Positions 1-12,010 of a stretch of 64,000 nucleotides of DNA are shown here, piece after piece (the first letter of the stretch is position 1; every line of letters starts with the position of its first letter). The stretch spans positions 1 to 64,000 of the forward strand of contig WION01000130.1 of NCBI GenBank assembly GCA_015039365.1. The letters are read 5' to 3'. The notes beneath the pieces are model-generated. The model had not been told where the DNA came from. It saw nothing but the letters and a program-made list of their open reading frames with translations, and searched no databases. The stretch is from Amanita rubescens (lineage: Eukaryota > Basidiomycota > Agaricomycetes > Agaricales > Amanitaceae). The position numbers were made by a program, and so were the translations under genes.

Positions 1-435
1 AGATTTGGATCTTAAGGATCCCCAATTGTCAAAGTGCGACTCGCACACCCCTAAGGGGTTGGCGCCACACGTTCCTGAATGAAGGGAAACCCCCGGGATT
101 CCCGGCAGTGACTCGTTTCTTTCAACCTGCCTTTTGTGTAAGTCAGGCGGCCGTCGGGGAACGGCGTTCGTGTGTAAGATTACTCATTCTATTGAGTTGC
201 TGACTGAACATTGTGTAATTGTGATTACTGGTCTGTCCCGATACTTCCGGTCCAATTGCGACCGTGGAGATCTTGTTCTATGTATGGACAGGCCAAAGGT
301 ATAAGTACCGCTGAGGAAAGCCTGATGAGCTTCAGCGAAATATCGATTGCCACCCGGTGATCGTTATAGTTTTCCTCTAGCTCTTCACTCGTCTAACAGT
401 GTTACACCGTCGCAAGCGACGGTGTGATATGCTAC
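1..435. other. Unassigned left edge of the window
   Basis: No convincing coding frame, RNA gene or transposon end was recognised here, apart from a short perfect hairpin near the right side (listed separately). The sequence is of mixed composition. Confidence 0.4.
404..425. repeat. Perfect 10-bp inverted repeat (hairpin)
   Basis: ACACCGTCGC is followed by AA and then GCGACGGTGT, a perfect 10-bp stem with a 2-nt loop. It lies just before the telomere-like motif. Its role is unknown; it could be a foldback transposon end. Confidence 0.7.
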
Positions 436-452
436 AAACCCTAAACCCTAAA
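436..452. repeat. Short telomere-like motif
   Basis: Two AAACCCT units plus a partial third. The fungal telomere repeat is TTAGGG/CCCTAA, so this resembles an interstitial telomere-like trace, but two units can arise by chance. Confidence 0.4.
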
Positions 453-454
453 TA

Positions 455-1090
455 GCACTGGTTCCCGCACCTGTTGAGGTGGCGGGCGCAGAGTTGGTGG
501 ATGAGCCAAGTTCAGGGGTGCAGAAGTAGTCAGTGACGGCGGACGCACCTGTGGGGTTGGTGGAGTTGGTTCCCATGCCTGATTCGGGGGTGATAGAGCT
601 GGTCCCTGCACCTAATGAGTTGGCGTTGCCAGCGGTTCCCGTGCCTGATTCAGGGGGGATAGAGCCGGTTCCCGCACCTGTTGAGTTTGTGGGCAGAGTT
701 GGTTGATGAGATGGGTTCGGGGGATGCAGAGTCAGTCCGAAACGCACCTGGGGAGTTGATGGGTGCGGAGTTGGTTCCCGCGCTTGATTCGGGGGGGATA
801 GAGCTGGCTCTCGCATCTGTTGAGTTGGTGGGGTCAGACGAGATGGGTTTGGGGGGTGAAGAGTTAGTCAACACACCTGTAGAGTTGGCGGGTGCGGAGT
901 TGCTTTCCGTGACTGAATCAGGGTTAGAGCTGGTTCCTGTACGGTCTGTTGAGGTGGTGGGTGAACTTGATTCACGGGATGTGGTTCCTGGACCTGTTGA
1001 GCCAGTAGATAGAGTTTTTTTGGGATGGAGGTCCGAGGACGCACCTGTGCCAGTATCATCCCCCCCTGGTTCCCCGTTCTGGTTTGATGG
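455..1090. repeat. Degenerate GT-rich minisatellite-like repeat
   Basis: The tract is built from diverged units sharing GAGTTGGTTCCCGCGC, CCTGATTCGGGGG and GTTGGTGG blocks, with unit spacing varying around 60-90 bp. Several frames are open on both strands, which is expected from biased composition. Low-complexity translations (Gly/Glu/Val-rich or Ser/Thr/Pro-rich) give no support for a gene. It is best read as a decayed tandem repeat. Confidence 0.55.
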
Positions 1091-1173
1091 CATGCGCTGA
1101 TCTAACTCGTCGAAAATATCCCCATTGAGCCTATTATAAATAATCAGTTAATTAGTTATGATGAACGGCAGGG

Positions 1174-2146
1174 TTACCCAAGAGGATTGAATAAATCTTG
1201 TGGGGACGAGGAAGCGGTGCCTCCAAAAGGTGAAGCTGATGCGGGAGGGTCGACCGGGGAGGTGGAGGCCTCAGACGGAGACGGCGTGGTGGACGAGCCA
1301 CCACGTTGCCGCTTAGTCGAATTTGATCCATCCGAGGGGTTCTTGCGCTTCTTCGTTGACGTTTTGAGGCATTCGTACTTGTCTACATTGTTTGTGACCC
1401 AGGATGGGTAGTTCTTCGATGTCCATAAATCGAGTTTCCAACTACCAGCACATAGACGAAATTCTATAAAATTATTAGCCATGACATTATAGTAATACTC
1501 TTCAACCCGGCTGTTTCGAGCTTCCCAGCGTGACGGAGCCATTCCTTGCTCTGCAAATGTGACCCAGAGCCGGCGTGCTTTATATCCCATGGTGGTGACG
1601 CGCTGCTTCATGATCGTGTTACCATTCTCATCCTCGAGGTAGGTGTGAGGTGTTTCTTCACTCGAATCCCCTCGTGGGCGTCCAGGTCTCGGCCTCCCTA
1701 TTGCCATACCATCCGTTTCACCTGATGACTTGGGTGCTTGGTATGATGATTGAAACCAGTACTTTACTTGCTTGTAGTCGTCACGATTGAGTGGGGTTGG
1801 AGCCGCTGGTGTACTGAGAAGGAACGAAGCGTGATGTGGTGCCTGGGTGGTAGTTGATGATGGCGGTGTCCCTGCGCCAGGGGTAGGAGCTGCCTGATTG
1901 GTTAAAACCCTTTCTAAGAAAGCCCTGATAACGGCAAAATCAGTCAGAACATGTGTATAAATACAATACATACTCAGTTGTAGAGAGCTTTGTCTTAGAT
2001 TCGAGCAACTCTTTTTCAAGCATCTCAATCCGATGTCGAAGTTCTTCATTTTGGTTCTGAGAAGTAATGTAAGCGGCATTATTGACGTTCATGAGGGTGG
2101 TGTGATTGGCGGTAGCAAGAATACCAGCCTCATAATCGAAGTCCAT
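1174..2146 (-). CDS. Hypothetical transposon-associated protein, two exons
   Basis: The two-exon gene has exons 2146-1974 and 1924-1174. Its intron, 1925-1973, is 49 nt with a GTATGT donor and a TATCAG acceptor in phase 2. The product is about 307 aa. The N-terminus (residues ~30-55) looks like a short coiled coil (ELRHRIEMLEKELLESK). A Pro/Thr/Ser-rich linker follows, then a core containing MGYKARRLWVTFAEQG and a Trp-rich segment ending in NYPSWV. The tail is basic and low complexity (STKKRKNP, KRQRGG), like a nuclear localisation signal. From memory, similar proteins are common hypothetical genes near transposons in Agaricomycetes; no function is known to me. It is divergently paired with the gene at 2359, and the two start codons are 212 bp apart. 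It may be an accessory gene of a DNA transposon, but that is inference. Confidence 0.75.
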
Positions 2147-2358
2147 ATGTAATTAGCTGTAGGGAATGTCGGTGGGGGGCTGGGTGTAAAAGGGAAAGGG
2201 AGTGTGAGCTGCGTGACAGAGTGGGGGGTTGGCTGGAGCCATATGTGCACCAACGAAGCGCATATAGTGATACGTGGGAACAATTGCCAAATTGAGAAGG
2301 CCTTGGTGCGTGTTGCTGGACGCGACTCGACGCGTCAACAAGACTAAGTTCACCCAGC
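2147..2358. promoter_or_regulatory. Shared intergenic region of a divergent gene pair
   Basis: This 212-bp gap separates two head-to-head start codons and presumably carries a bidirectional promoter. No clear TATA box was identified. Confidence 0.45.
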
Positions 2359-3132
2359 ATGTCCACCATGCCAGATGCTGACCCCAATACGGTGAGTGTT
2401 CTGGTAAGCAACTCACAGAATTCTACTGATGTCTTGCTTAGGTTGTTCCCACTATTCCGGGCGATGATGGCAATGGAACGCGTCCTTTGGAGGACATACT
2501 ATCATGGCGCAGCATTGAAGAATATTTTTCAAGATCGATGACGGTGTACCATGCAGACCAAGTCTATGACATTATTCATCGTGCTAGCCATGACATGCTT
2601 GTTCGTAGCGAGAATCCTGCATATGCAGATATTTGGAGAAAGTTTTACGAGCTTGAGTAAATGACAAACTTTGATTTCCGCACATAAAACTGACAATACT
2701 ACTAGGGAAAAGTACAATGTGCTTTTGCAAGAGACTGCTAGCACCGATCAACTCTCACTTTCTTACCGGCTCAATCCAGAGCGGCGTTCCATCAGTGACA
2801 TGGCTTCGGAGCTCGAGTAAGTTCATATCTGTTCGAAAACTGTTTTCTCACTCATATTTCTTAGGTCGAAGTACGATGCGCTTGTGAGCGAGGTCAAATC
2901 TTTGCGCAAATCGTCCCACAAAAAGAAACCTCTTGTTCACCCGTACTCGAGGTCAACGGTTATGGACCGATTAAAAAATACACTCAAGTCGGCACCCCTT
3001 TCAAAAATTCGTTATATCAATGGTCAACGTGGTATTAATGGCTTGAAGCGACTTGTTGCATGTGTCGTAAGTTCTGTGATATCTTAATGACAGATGTATT
3101 GGTTCATACTAACTGTTGCACAGAGAAAGTGA
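2359..3132 (+). CDS. Hypothetical coiled-coil protein, five exons
   Basis: The exon chain read from splice sites is 2359-2391, 2442-2656, 2706-2816, 2865-3066 and 3124-3132. Introns are 48-57 nt with GTGAGT, GTAAAT, GTAAGT and GTAAGT donors and TAG/CAG acceptors. The exons total 570 nt and give a 189-aa product with no internal stop, which supports the model. The protein begins MSTMPDADPN and has a segment with WRSIEEYFSR and a coiled-coil part with WRKFYELEEKYNVLLQET. The C-terminal half is basic (KSSHKKKP). I recall similar hypothetical proteins beside transposons in mushrooms but know no function. It is divergent from the 1174-2146 gene, suggesting co-expression. The terminal three-codon exon is the least certain part. 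Confidence 0.7.
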
Positions 3133-3848
3133 TAATTGTTTTTGCTGTGTATGTTATGTGTTTAGTTAGTTAGAATATGATATTTGTCTGAGTTGAGCAT
3201 GCCCAATAATTATGTAAAATTTGAATGTCCCGTTTACAAGTGTGCGTTGGACTTGCCACAGTGGCGCGACTTACCAAATATAGAAGTTGCCTCTTATAGA
3301 AGTCATAGAGCAGATGTAGCCGCAAAGATCAGTTTGTTCATTTATTCTTTATATTGCTTACTTCTGCTACTGTACAGTTCCTCTTTTTATGTGGCTTACT
3401 AGAGTACACAGATACACCTCAGTTGTTCTCATGCATTGACTGAGGTGAGTAGCCTATATCCCCTCTCAATATTTATACTATATACTGAATCACTGTGGTA
3501 TATTTAAACTTCTACAGGTGAATATATTCATTCTCATGCATCAACTGAGTATATTTAGACTTCTCATCTGCTGTGGTGACTGATGAAATTTCCAGGTCCA
3601 GCCTGATTTTCCAAAAGATTACTGTGACCTAGCCAATGAATAACTTAGTGGATATTTCTACTTGACACCAAGTCTGTTCCAGCAAAGGGATGTTTTGAAA
3701 AATTAAATATAAATTCTGAGTCAGCACAGATAGATTTTCTACAATTTTCTGAGAGCTTTTCTTTTGGAAACACATTCATGTCTCTGACACATACTACTTA
3801 TACAATTTGTACCATCATGATGTTCATCAACTTGTCTCAGGTATTTAA
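3133..3848. other. Intergenic region with a palindrome
   Basis: AT-rich sequence with no supported gene. It contains a 9-bp inverted repeat, CACCTCAGT (3415-3423) with ACTGAGGTG (3439-3447). A short open frame around 3184-3402 has no recognisable features. The missing 3' transposon end of the Tnp2 element may lie here but was not identified. Confidence 0.4.
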
Positions 3849-6800
3849 TTAGGCCTCCTGATTCTCCTCAACTTCTCCACGCAATGTTGTGATCTCCAGG
3901 TAAGGTTTTTGCACAAGAAAATATTGATTTTCAGGAGTAACAATCTTTGCATCTGGGGTAACCTTGAAGAAAGGAACCATTGCCACTACAGCTTTGATTG
4001 CTTTGACATTGCATGCAATTAGTTTAGCATCACCCTCATACTTGCATGAATAGACTGTTTGGTATGACTGCTTGAGCAGGGAGGCATCTCCAAGGGAAAA
4101 TAGTGAGATCACAGCAAGTGGGTGCACCTCTTCACCAAAACGCAAAAGAAAGAAATATCTGACTTCACCAAAGTCAGCATTTGTAACATTAGACAACTGT
4201 TTTAGGTTAGCTTAATATATTGCAAGTAAAAATTAAATCATGCCTTTACTATTGTTGTCCTGCGCAGGTTTCTCTTTGATCTTGACTCTACCCAAGAGGA
4301 ACGTGCAATTTGCCCATTGGGAAGATGTAAACGACCCCATCTCTTTACTGCCTTAGGCCAGTTATCTTTGTTGGGCCATCCATTTTTAGACCAAAATGCC
4401 AGAATTGCTTCAGCTTCAGGGGGTGATACATCTCGAAGGACATCATCAGTGGTATGTAAAAGGATGTATCCATCTCCCAATTCAATTTCTCCACTTGGAA
4501 TCACCTTCTTTGGCTTGAGGGAGAGGTTAGGTAACATGGAATGAATGGCATTCAGCTGGGCACGCAATATTCCTCGTTGTGCAATATTACTATAAGGATC
4601 CTGTGGCTGTCGAATCTCTTCACCAAGGCTGCCTATGGCTGTCTCCATTGTCCACTGAGCATAGCATGCCAAGGGGCCAGCTCGAATGATCTCTGGACCA
4701 ATATGTGTAAGAAGATGAATGCTTTGCCTCACAAAATGAATACGATCAGGATTGCAGTCATAATAAAGCTCTTCAAATTCTCGAACAAACTCATGTAACA
4801 GCAGAGTGCCCTCCTTGATTTGATCAGCTGTAATGGAACGCTGTTGAAGCAGCTGGATACCATGCACAAGTTTGCAATAGTTTGTCCAATATGGCCCAGG
4901 TAAAATATACATGAGAAGAGCTGGACCAAGTCCAAAAATATAAAGGAGATACTCCCATGCCTTGTAACCAGAGTTGATCTTCTCAGCAGGATTACGAGGT
5001 GCCCGATCAAATGAAGATGGGAGGAAAGATGTGCACATGGCCACAGTTTTACCATGTGCTCCCCAGATATTGTTATTCATGAGAGCAGCCCAGTTCCACT
5101 TCGTAGCCTTATCATCCTCACCATAGCTTTTAAGTTTGCCTCTCCAAAGTCCAAGAAGTAAATCAGGATCATTCAGTGAAACCAGATGCATAATGTCAAG
5201 GACAAATATGTTTGGAACTCCAAGTGAACATGGGATGCCACTGTAGATGGTTGGTTTGCATAAACCAGTCTGAAGTCTGTTGTTATTATATTGTGCTTGG
5301 TTACTGGACTGTATAAGCAAAGAAAGGTTTGCTTTGTAGCGATTAACAACCCCCATACGATAGTCATGAAGTTGACGAAAGGTAACATTGCCATGGTCAC
5401 ATCCATTCACATTATAATTGAGTGGCTTCAACATCACAGGATAGTAGTGACCATCACCTGCATGCCGTCTTCCAGGAAGACCACAGTAAAGCCTACAACC
5501 ATATTTGCCAGCATGCCCCACCATTCCAGCAATTTTAGCCATTGCTGGACTATCTGCAGTGTTAAAGGCAAGAAACACACTGCTTTTCTCAATATACCCA
5601 TTTTTAGAAGCATCCCATATGCGAAGACCTTCATTCTGCAGGGCTGCAAGGTGCTGTAGACCAGGGAATATAAATGAATCAAGATCTTTGGGATTATTAG
5701 GCCCTGGAATAAACCCCCCTGGAATGACATACTCCTTCTTGTAACGATGGTCTGGGGATAGGTTATGAAAGATATAGATATACATCCAGCAGTCTGACTG
5801 CTTGTTTCGAAACAATTGAGCACCATCAAGTGATATCTGAATCATAACATCATCAGGTTTTATCCTTCCCTCCATAACTGCCTTGAGGTAGTCAGATCCA
5901 CAGTAGACATCATCATATACAAGAATTTTGTTCCCATTTGCAACATAAGAATCAAGAATCTCTTTTGTCCTGTTAGCACGATGGTGCATTCGTGAGGCAC
6001 TCTCAGGAGAGCCATACAAACTCTGAATGACAGGGCCAATTGGAATGGTGCTAAACTGCCTACGAGGTGTGAGGGTGCCTTGGTGATAGCGAGGCTCTTG
6101 ACATATAGGACATGCATTGAGATTCTTGAAGGGACCTGTGAAGGCAGCACATGTGTCAACACACATATCATGCATGATTGGAACAACACCACTAAGTTGT
6201 TCAATACGCCTCTTGACCTGGTCATATGACAGAAATGGGTCTGTAGGATGTCGCTCCAGTGTTGCATCACGGAAAGCATTGTATGTGGCCTGAGATGCAT
6301 TTGAGACAGCCATAAATGTGCGCAGTGAGAATATAAAGTCAGGATCATGCACATCAAATGAAAAATGGGATGGTGCACTGCGCAGATGCTCTATGTCTTC
6401 TGGATCCATCCCAGTATGCTCCAGAGTGGCATTCTTCAGTTCATTAATGAACTGAGCAGCTATTTGAATGTCACTCATCTGAGAATTAAGCCCAAGTGTA
6501 CTAGTATCTGCATCAAGCTCTGGGATTCTAATTTCATCAATCTCAGGCAATGAAGTCTGCTCTGAGTCATTCTGAGATGCTGGAGGCTGCTGTGTATTAC
6601 TACTCTGGGATGATCCAGATGGATGGGGATCATTCTGATGCACTGGTGAAGGGGGAGAATTATCCTGAGGCAATGGAAAAGGAGATGGACTATCTTGACA
6701 TGCTGAAGAGGGATGAACACTATCCACCACATCTGGATAAGAGGAAGGATCATTTTCAGACATTATAGGCTCTGCATTAATGCCATGAGCCTAGAAGAGC

Positions 6801-7141
6801 AACAGTTAGATCAGCAAGCAGGAATAGAAACCTCATAGACTCACCTGTGTGCTGTGAACACTACCACCATCACTGGCACCAAGCCCAGTGTCTTCTGTAT
6901 CCATAGCATTAGACTGCTGTGCCTCCTCCATGCTGCGCTGGGCCAGGAATGCACTGAACTGTGCACTTTCATCAACAGCTGCAATTCTCCTTCGAATTGC
7001 ACGCCTCTGTGATTCTTCTGTAGGCTCTCTACGTCGCATTTCTGTATAGCAAAGTTAGCAGCATCCATTTAAAGCCCCAACTAAGGGCAACTTACTCGGA
7101 TGCGTGGTTGTGGAGTCGGTAATCGATCTGCCGATTATCAT
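3849..7141 (-). CDS. Tnp2-type (CACTA-like) transposase, four exons
   Basis: Four exons (7141-7096, 7041-6845, 6790-4250, 4196-3849) are joined by 53-54-nt introns (7042-7095, 6791-6844, 4197-4249) with GTAAGT, GTGAGT and GTAAAG donors and CAG/TAG acceptors. The product is 1,043 aa. The ATG at 7141 was chosen because exon 1 joins in frame to MRRREPTEES. Recognised family motifs include a Cys pair (CPICQEPRY) and the strongly conserved ISLDGAQLFRNKQSDCW. Others are PGGFIPGPNNPKDLDSF, GCRLYCGLPGRR and DIMHLVSLNDPDLLLG. These are typical of the Tnp2 family of fungal CACTA/EnSpm-like transposons, DDE-type cut-and-paste enzymes. The frame is intact throughout, so the gene could be functional. Terminal inverted repeats and the 2-3-bp target duplication were not located. 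Confidence 0.88.
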
Positions 7142-7940
7142 CGCGCTCAATTGATTACGAACGATTTCTTAATATAGGCGCTCCCACGCAATCTTTTTGA
7201 CAACGGCCGATAATCGAGCACGTTCTATTTATTATCACTACAAATTGATGTACATAGAAACAAATCGTCCGTAATAGAGGGACTTTTCACTGGGCGTGAT
7301 GACCCATACTGCCAGGCTCCATCTTCGCCATCTGATATATCACTGCACATAATTGAAATTGAAGAAGAATTACGACCTCCACTGTCAGTGCTTAAATACA
7401 TTTGATTCAAACCATTATAAACATCAATTTGGGATTCAAGCGACGATGAGTGATGGCATCTTAGTCAACAAGAATATCTATCCATCGCGTCAGATCTGTC
7501 CCTCTCCTCTCTTCTCTATTTATTGCATTTCAACTGCAAGAATGCATTTCTTTGCTCATCAGATTCATTGTTAACGACGAAGCGTTAACGAGCGCACGCC
7601 TGGATGCTTGGAGCTGCTCTCATTATCGAAAGGTGCAAGCAGGGGGGGTATAGGTGCTAGCGTAACAGCTGGAGCAGACGAGAAGGTGGTGCCATGTTAG
7701 GTGGGTCGTCTCATCGTATTGAGTAGGCAAGTTGGGGCGGCGGTAGTCACCCCTATACATGAATGAAGATCGATTCATTGTATTCCTTGAGAATTGCTCA
7801 GATTTAGGTATCGTCAGCGCCACCACAGGGCCAAAAGGGTGACAAAAAAGTTGTCCCATCCACTTTGTGTTTCAAGATTTTGGGGAGATGAATATTGACG
7901 TCACTTCCATCACGACCGACATAAATAGAGCACTTTAAGG
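7142..7940. other. Intergenic region between two transposase genes
   Basis: No supported gene. A CACTACAA motif near 7236 resembles a CACTA terminus but points away from the Tnp2 gene. GTTAACG...CGTTAAC near 7570-7590 forms a short hairpin. The region probably contains the 5' flank of the Tnp2 element. Confidence 0.35.
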
Positions 7941-7962
7941 CTCTTGTCATGATCTCGGATAT

Positions 7963-8014
7963 AGTGAACGCTATCCACCCATGACTTTTTACGCATCACG
8001 TGAGTTGGCAAATT
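7963..8014 (+). repeat. Left terminal inverted repeat of the MULE
   Basis: It shares AGTGAACGCTAT and TTTTACGCATCACGTGA with the reverse complement of 11939-11989, with a few mismatches between the blocks. The CACGTG E-box lies inside both arms. Confidence 0.8.
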
Positions 8015-8221
8015 CCGTCCAAGTCGTCCAAGACTTAGCACGGTTAATGAGGTGGATGCGAGATGATGTACGAGGTGAAGGGATAGCACATCGTTGTAAA
8101 AGTCATCGGTGTGAACCTGGAATGTATTGAATGCCATAGTATACCTAAGCGCAGGAATGCGAACCAAGTTAGGCTACCATACCTGCCTTTTTGGGCGTGC
8201 TTCTCGTCTTCTCAGATCTAG

Positions 8222-11200
8222 ATGCTTAGCCAAATCCTCGGTTCGGCCCCTGGCATGCCTGCACACCTTGGCCATCCCACACAGAAATGTGGCACATGCC
8301 AGAAGACTAAGCCTCTGAATGCGGCCGAATTCACACAGACACGCTCCAGATATGCCAAGACATGCAGCGATTGTTCCCAACGGCTCGCCAATGTGTATGC
8401 GAAGAGGAAAGCAGCTAAATCCGATAAGGAAAACCAGCCACCACAGGCTTGATACAGGGGCAGATCCCGAGGACGAAGACCGGCAGGGTTGCCGTGATCT
8501 TTCTAATCTGTCGCTGGACGCGTTCCTCGCGTCGCTCAGCTCCACCTCCCGTGTTCTATCTTTGGAAGCAAATGTAGACATTGCATCGTTGGAAGGGAAT
8601 ACACCACGGGAGAAGGCTGACAAGCTTGTCAAATGTATTGGCGAGGAATTGAAATACCGGTTTATGTGTGTGCTTTTTACCTCACCGCGATAAGATCTAA
8701 CTACCAAATTTAGATATCATTCCCGATATGACTCACAGAGAACTGAGTTCTCTCGTTTCATTTATTTCTGTTCTCAGGCAGCAGATCGGCAGAAGAAGCC
8801 TCGAAAGGTGCAACGGGAGGGTGCAAAGCAGCGTGACAAGGAGTCAATGGACGTGTTTGACTGTCATGGCCAACTTCAAGTTGCAATCTTGTCTCCCGGT
8901 AACCCTGTTGCATTTGTGAAGCTGATACACAGGGATGATCATATTCCATATTGGAATATTGACATACCCAAAGATGTCCGGGACTTTGTTCTTAAGAACC
9001 TCAGCCTGACACCACAACAGGTAAGGCCTTCACTGGTTCTTATTGAAGTTTGAATGATGATCCCACTTTCAAGCTATGGGACGAGGTTCTTCGGATGCAT
9101 CCCCAACCAAACTTTTCCCGAAAGACAATATATAACCTTTGGTCAGAACATGTAAGCAAAAAGTGGAAACGTGATGAAGACGAGGTCAAGTCAGCAAAGC
9201 TTTTGATCGAGGAAGCATCAAACACTCAGAATCGGGGAAATGAGGCTCGTGGCTTGTATACTGTTATGCCTGTTCCTTTACATGATGAGCCAGGGTTTGT
9301 TGCAATTGCCTTTGTGCTGAAAGAGGTGTTGTGCCAGTGGGGTGGCCAGATCAGAGAGATATCTTTGGATTCTGCCTGTGTGTTTTTTTATATATTTCTG
9401 CATTTATTTCTAATTTAGGTCTACTACTAGGGAACACAAACAAGAGTCGTTTTGAAGTCTATGCCCTTCTCGGCGAGACTTATGGCTCTGGTTGTCCTCT
9501 TGGATACCTGTTGATCCAATCCTCAGGTGATACCGAGGAAGGCGGAAAAGAACGGTACCTGAGGGACCTTCTCTCATACGTCAAGAATACATGGAAGCTT
9601 CGTGCATTGATCACCTTGACTGACAAAGACTTATCTGAGATTAATGCCTTTCTTGCCATATACCCAGAGGCAAAGCATCAACTTTGCTTTTGGCATTGCT
9701 TACGAGCTGTCAAGACACGACTCTCAGTTTTACGACGCCGTCCCAAGTATTATGATGTTCTTGAGGCAAAGAAGGAGTTCAATTGGATAGATGAGGCATT
9801 TGTCCCATCTGCGCAAGCAAAAGGACAACAGGTATGTACTACATTACACCATGATCATACTTCCTACATATATTTTATTAGAACATGGCAACCATGACAA
9901 AGATGCTTCCCCGACTTACCGTCAGACTGCAAGGGGTAACCCAAAACATTGCTCCTCGGCCAGAGGAGACTGGACCCCGTTTGACCATCCGTCTCAACGG
10001 TGTTGTACGCTCCATCATTCCCCTTCCATCCAGGCAGGTCCACGATGAGCCAAGTGACGCACTCGTGAATGCAGCTAATTCTGACTGCGAGGGGCCTTCC
10101 CTTGATGACGTCGATGACAGCGAAGACGGAGAGCTCCTTAAACAGGTGGATCAATACTTGCGCAACGATGTTGAACGTGAAACTGAAGATGCACCTGACT
10201 GGCTACTGGATGCTGGTGAAACTCTGTCTGCAGATCCTGACTACACGTTTTGTCCAGCGGCTCATCGTCGCCAAGTCCTCCACCTGTTTACTCGCCACTT
10301 CTGCCTACACCCCGTATTTCCTGAACGCCATGGCACCTGGACTACTGAAGAGATCCGACGCAATTCCGTCTATGAGATGTATCAGTTTTGCCACATACGT
10401 GGGCTACGAGAAGTCTGGGGTTATCTGTGGGCTTGTTGGTACTCACCAAAGATGTGGCGGCTTTGGGCACGATCAACGACACAATATGTTTCTCGGCTGC
10501 GTACAACTATGAATGTCGAGAACTTCTGGAGGCAATTGAAGCATGACCACTTACATCGTTTTGTTCACCCCCGTTTGGACCATCTTGTATGGATTTTGAT
10601 ATACAAAGTTACCCCAGCTTATATGGCACGTGCGGAAATCCTCGAGGATCGTTACCGGCAGGGCAGGTCAAAGCAATTAACCACATACCAAAAGTATTTC
10701 AAATCTGCATGGAAAAAACTTGAACAGGCACAGGTGAGCACTCGGCAGTACGTTACAAACGTCGCCGATTGGACTTGTACCTGTGGTCGACAAAAATATG
10801 ACCGCCATCATCTGTGCAAGCACCTTGTACAGGCGGTCAAGCCACTACCCGCGCATTTTTGGCGTGAAGTGATTCGTAGGCGTGTAAAGCCTATCTATCA
10901 GCATCCGTCTCTCATTGCAAAGGGTAATGACTTACCGGCATCTGCCTTATCACGGGACTTGTCCGGCACCATTTCAGATGGTGATGACCATATAGGTACT
11001 GTAGATTAGTCTGCACTGATTTATATGTGGCTGACATCGAATAGTTGACAGCGTGGAAGCGGCCAAGGTGAAACGGCGGCTGTCGGTCAACATAGATGAG
11101 CAATCCGATGATGATATCCGTGTACCTGCAACAAAACGAAGATTAGTAGACTCTTCTGCGAATGTCATAGATCTCACTACCGATTTACGGTCATCGCCGA

Positions 11201-11611
11201 CTCCCAGCGGAAGCGTTCGAGATGCAATCACTATTCGAGGTTCATCACCATTAGCGTATGGAAGCGAAGGTGAAGAAGAGGAGGTACGTACTGTGATATG
11301 CCCGTCCTAGGCCTGTCCCTGATTGTCTACAGCTGGATCGGCTTGCTCGCGACCTTCAAGGTCGTGCTAATGATTTCCGCCAGGCAGCTGACATGATTGA
11401 AGAACAACTGAAATACCGTAATCGGATTTGGATGAAGTCCGTGCGAGACCGAGACCTTGGACATGATGTTCGTCACTTTGTTGCGGACATTGTTCGAACC
11501 GAGACTGGAAGGACCCGTGATAATACGTGGGGTAAAGCTGGTGATCGCACTGCAAATAGAAGGATGAGAAATACGATGGGTTATCAGTCGAGAACTGAGG
11601 CACTTAACTGA
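8222..11611 (+). CDS. MULE transposase with SWIM zinc finger, eight exons
   Basis: Exons are 8222-8394, 8447-8665, 8714-9020, 9074-9377, 9431-9831, 9882-10995, 11045-11283 and 11333-11611. They total 3,036 nt (1,011 aa) without a stop. The N-terminus has a possible zinc-binding Cys set (CGTCQ...CSDC). The catalytic core shows DSAWNTN (first Asp, completed only after splicing 9378-9430), TLTDKD (second Asp), the FWHCLRAVK Cys/His motif and MNVENFWRQLK (candidate Glu). A SWIM finger follows (CTCG...HHLCKHLVQA). The C-terminus carries acidic and basic stretches. This is the domain order of fungal Mutator-like transposases. The first intron (8395-8446) is the weakest call: without it a frameshift would lie near 8450. 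Otherwise the gene looks intact. Confidence 0.85.
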
Positions 11612-11938
11612 ATATTGATGTAGCAGGGCTTAGATACCCATGTGTCCCATCAGGTACTCCAGTGAGACTGTCAACGGTGTGCGAGCGACCGAATATAGGG
11701 GCGGCGTCGTGCCATCATGATGTCGCCCAAGTCCATTGAAACACCGAGATCACCGGCCGAGGCTACGATGTCGACAAGGAGTAAACTTGCTTGGTTGAGC
11801 CCTTAAACGTCTAATTCATGTGGTCCTTGAGGAGTCATAGATGAGAGGAGAAGAGCGGCGTAGAAGAGCGGCGTAGGAGCGACTCGGAGTTGTGTCTGAG
11901 AGCGCTCGCCAGCAGTCACTCTTTGCTCGCCGGTCGGG

Positions 11939-11989
11939 ATTTTCCGAGTCACGTGATGCGTAAAATCTATTGGGTGAATAGCGTTCACT
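11939..11989 (-). repeat. Right terminal inverted repeat of the MULE
   Basis: Reverse complement of the left arm, sharing AGTGAACGCTAT and TTTTACGCATCACGTGA. It lies 328 bp downstream of the transposase stop codon. Confidence 0.8.
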
Positions 11990-12010
11990 GGGTCCGGGGT
12001 CCCCAAGTAC

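Larger units (their letters stand above)
7941..12010 (+). mobile_element. MULE-type DNA transposon
   Basis: An autonomous-looking element of about 4 kb. The eight-exon transposase gene (8222-11611) is bracketed by inverted repeats whose best-matching blocks are 7963-8014 and 11939-11989. Matching continues weakly outward (about 7941 and 12010) with mostly A/G differences, so exact ends are uncertain. A 9-10-bp target duplication, expected for MULEs, was not recognised. The right end abuts a CYSTM-like gene copy whose 5' end is missing, so the insertion probably disrupted that copy. Confidence 0.72.

Noticed and set aside
436..452. A real telomere or chromosome end
   Set aside because: Only two repeat units, with genes and transposons continuing on the right; too short.
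448..1100. Overlapping open frames on both strands
   Set aside because: They come from a GT-rich repeat without stops; the translations are low complexity.
7236..7260. CACTACAA as the terminus of the Tnp2 element
   Set aside because: Orientation is wrong for the transposase gene on its left, and no matching inverted copy was found near 3.4-3.8 kb.
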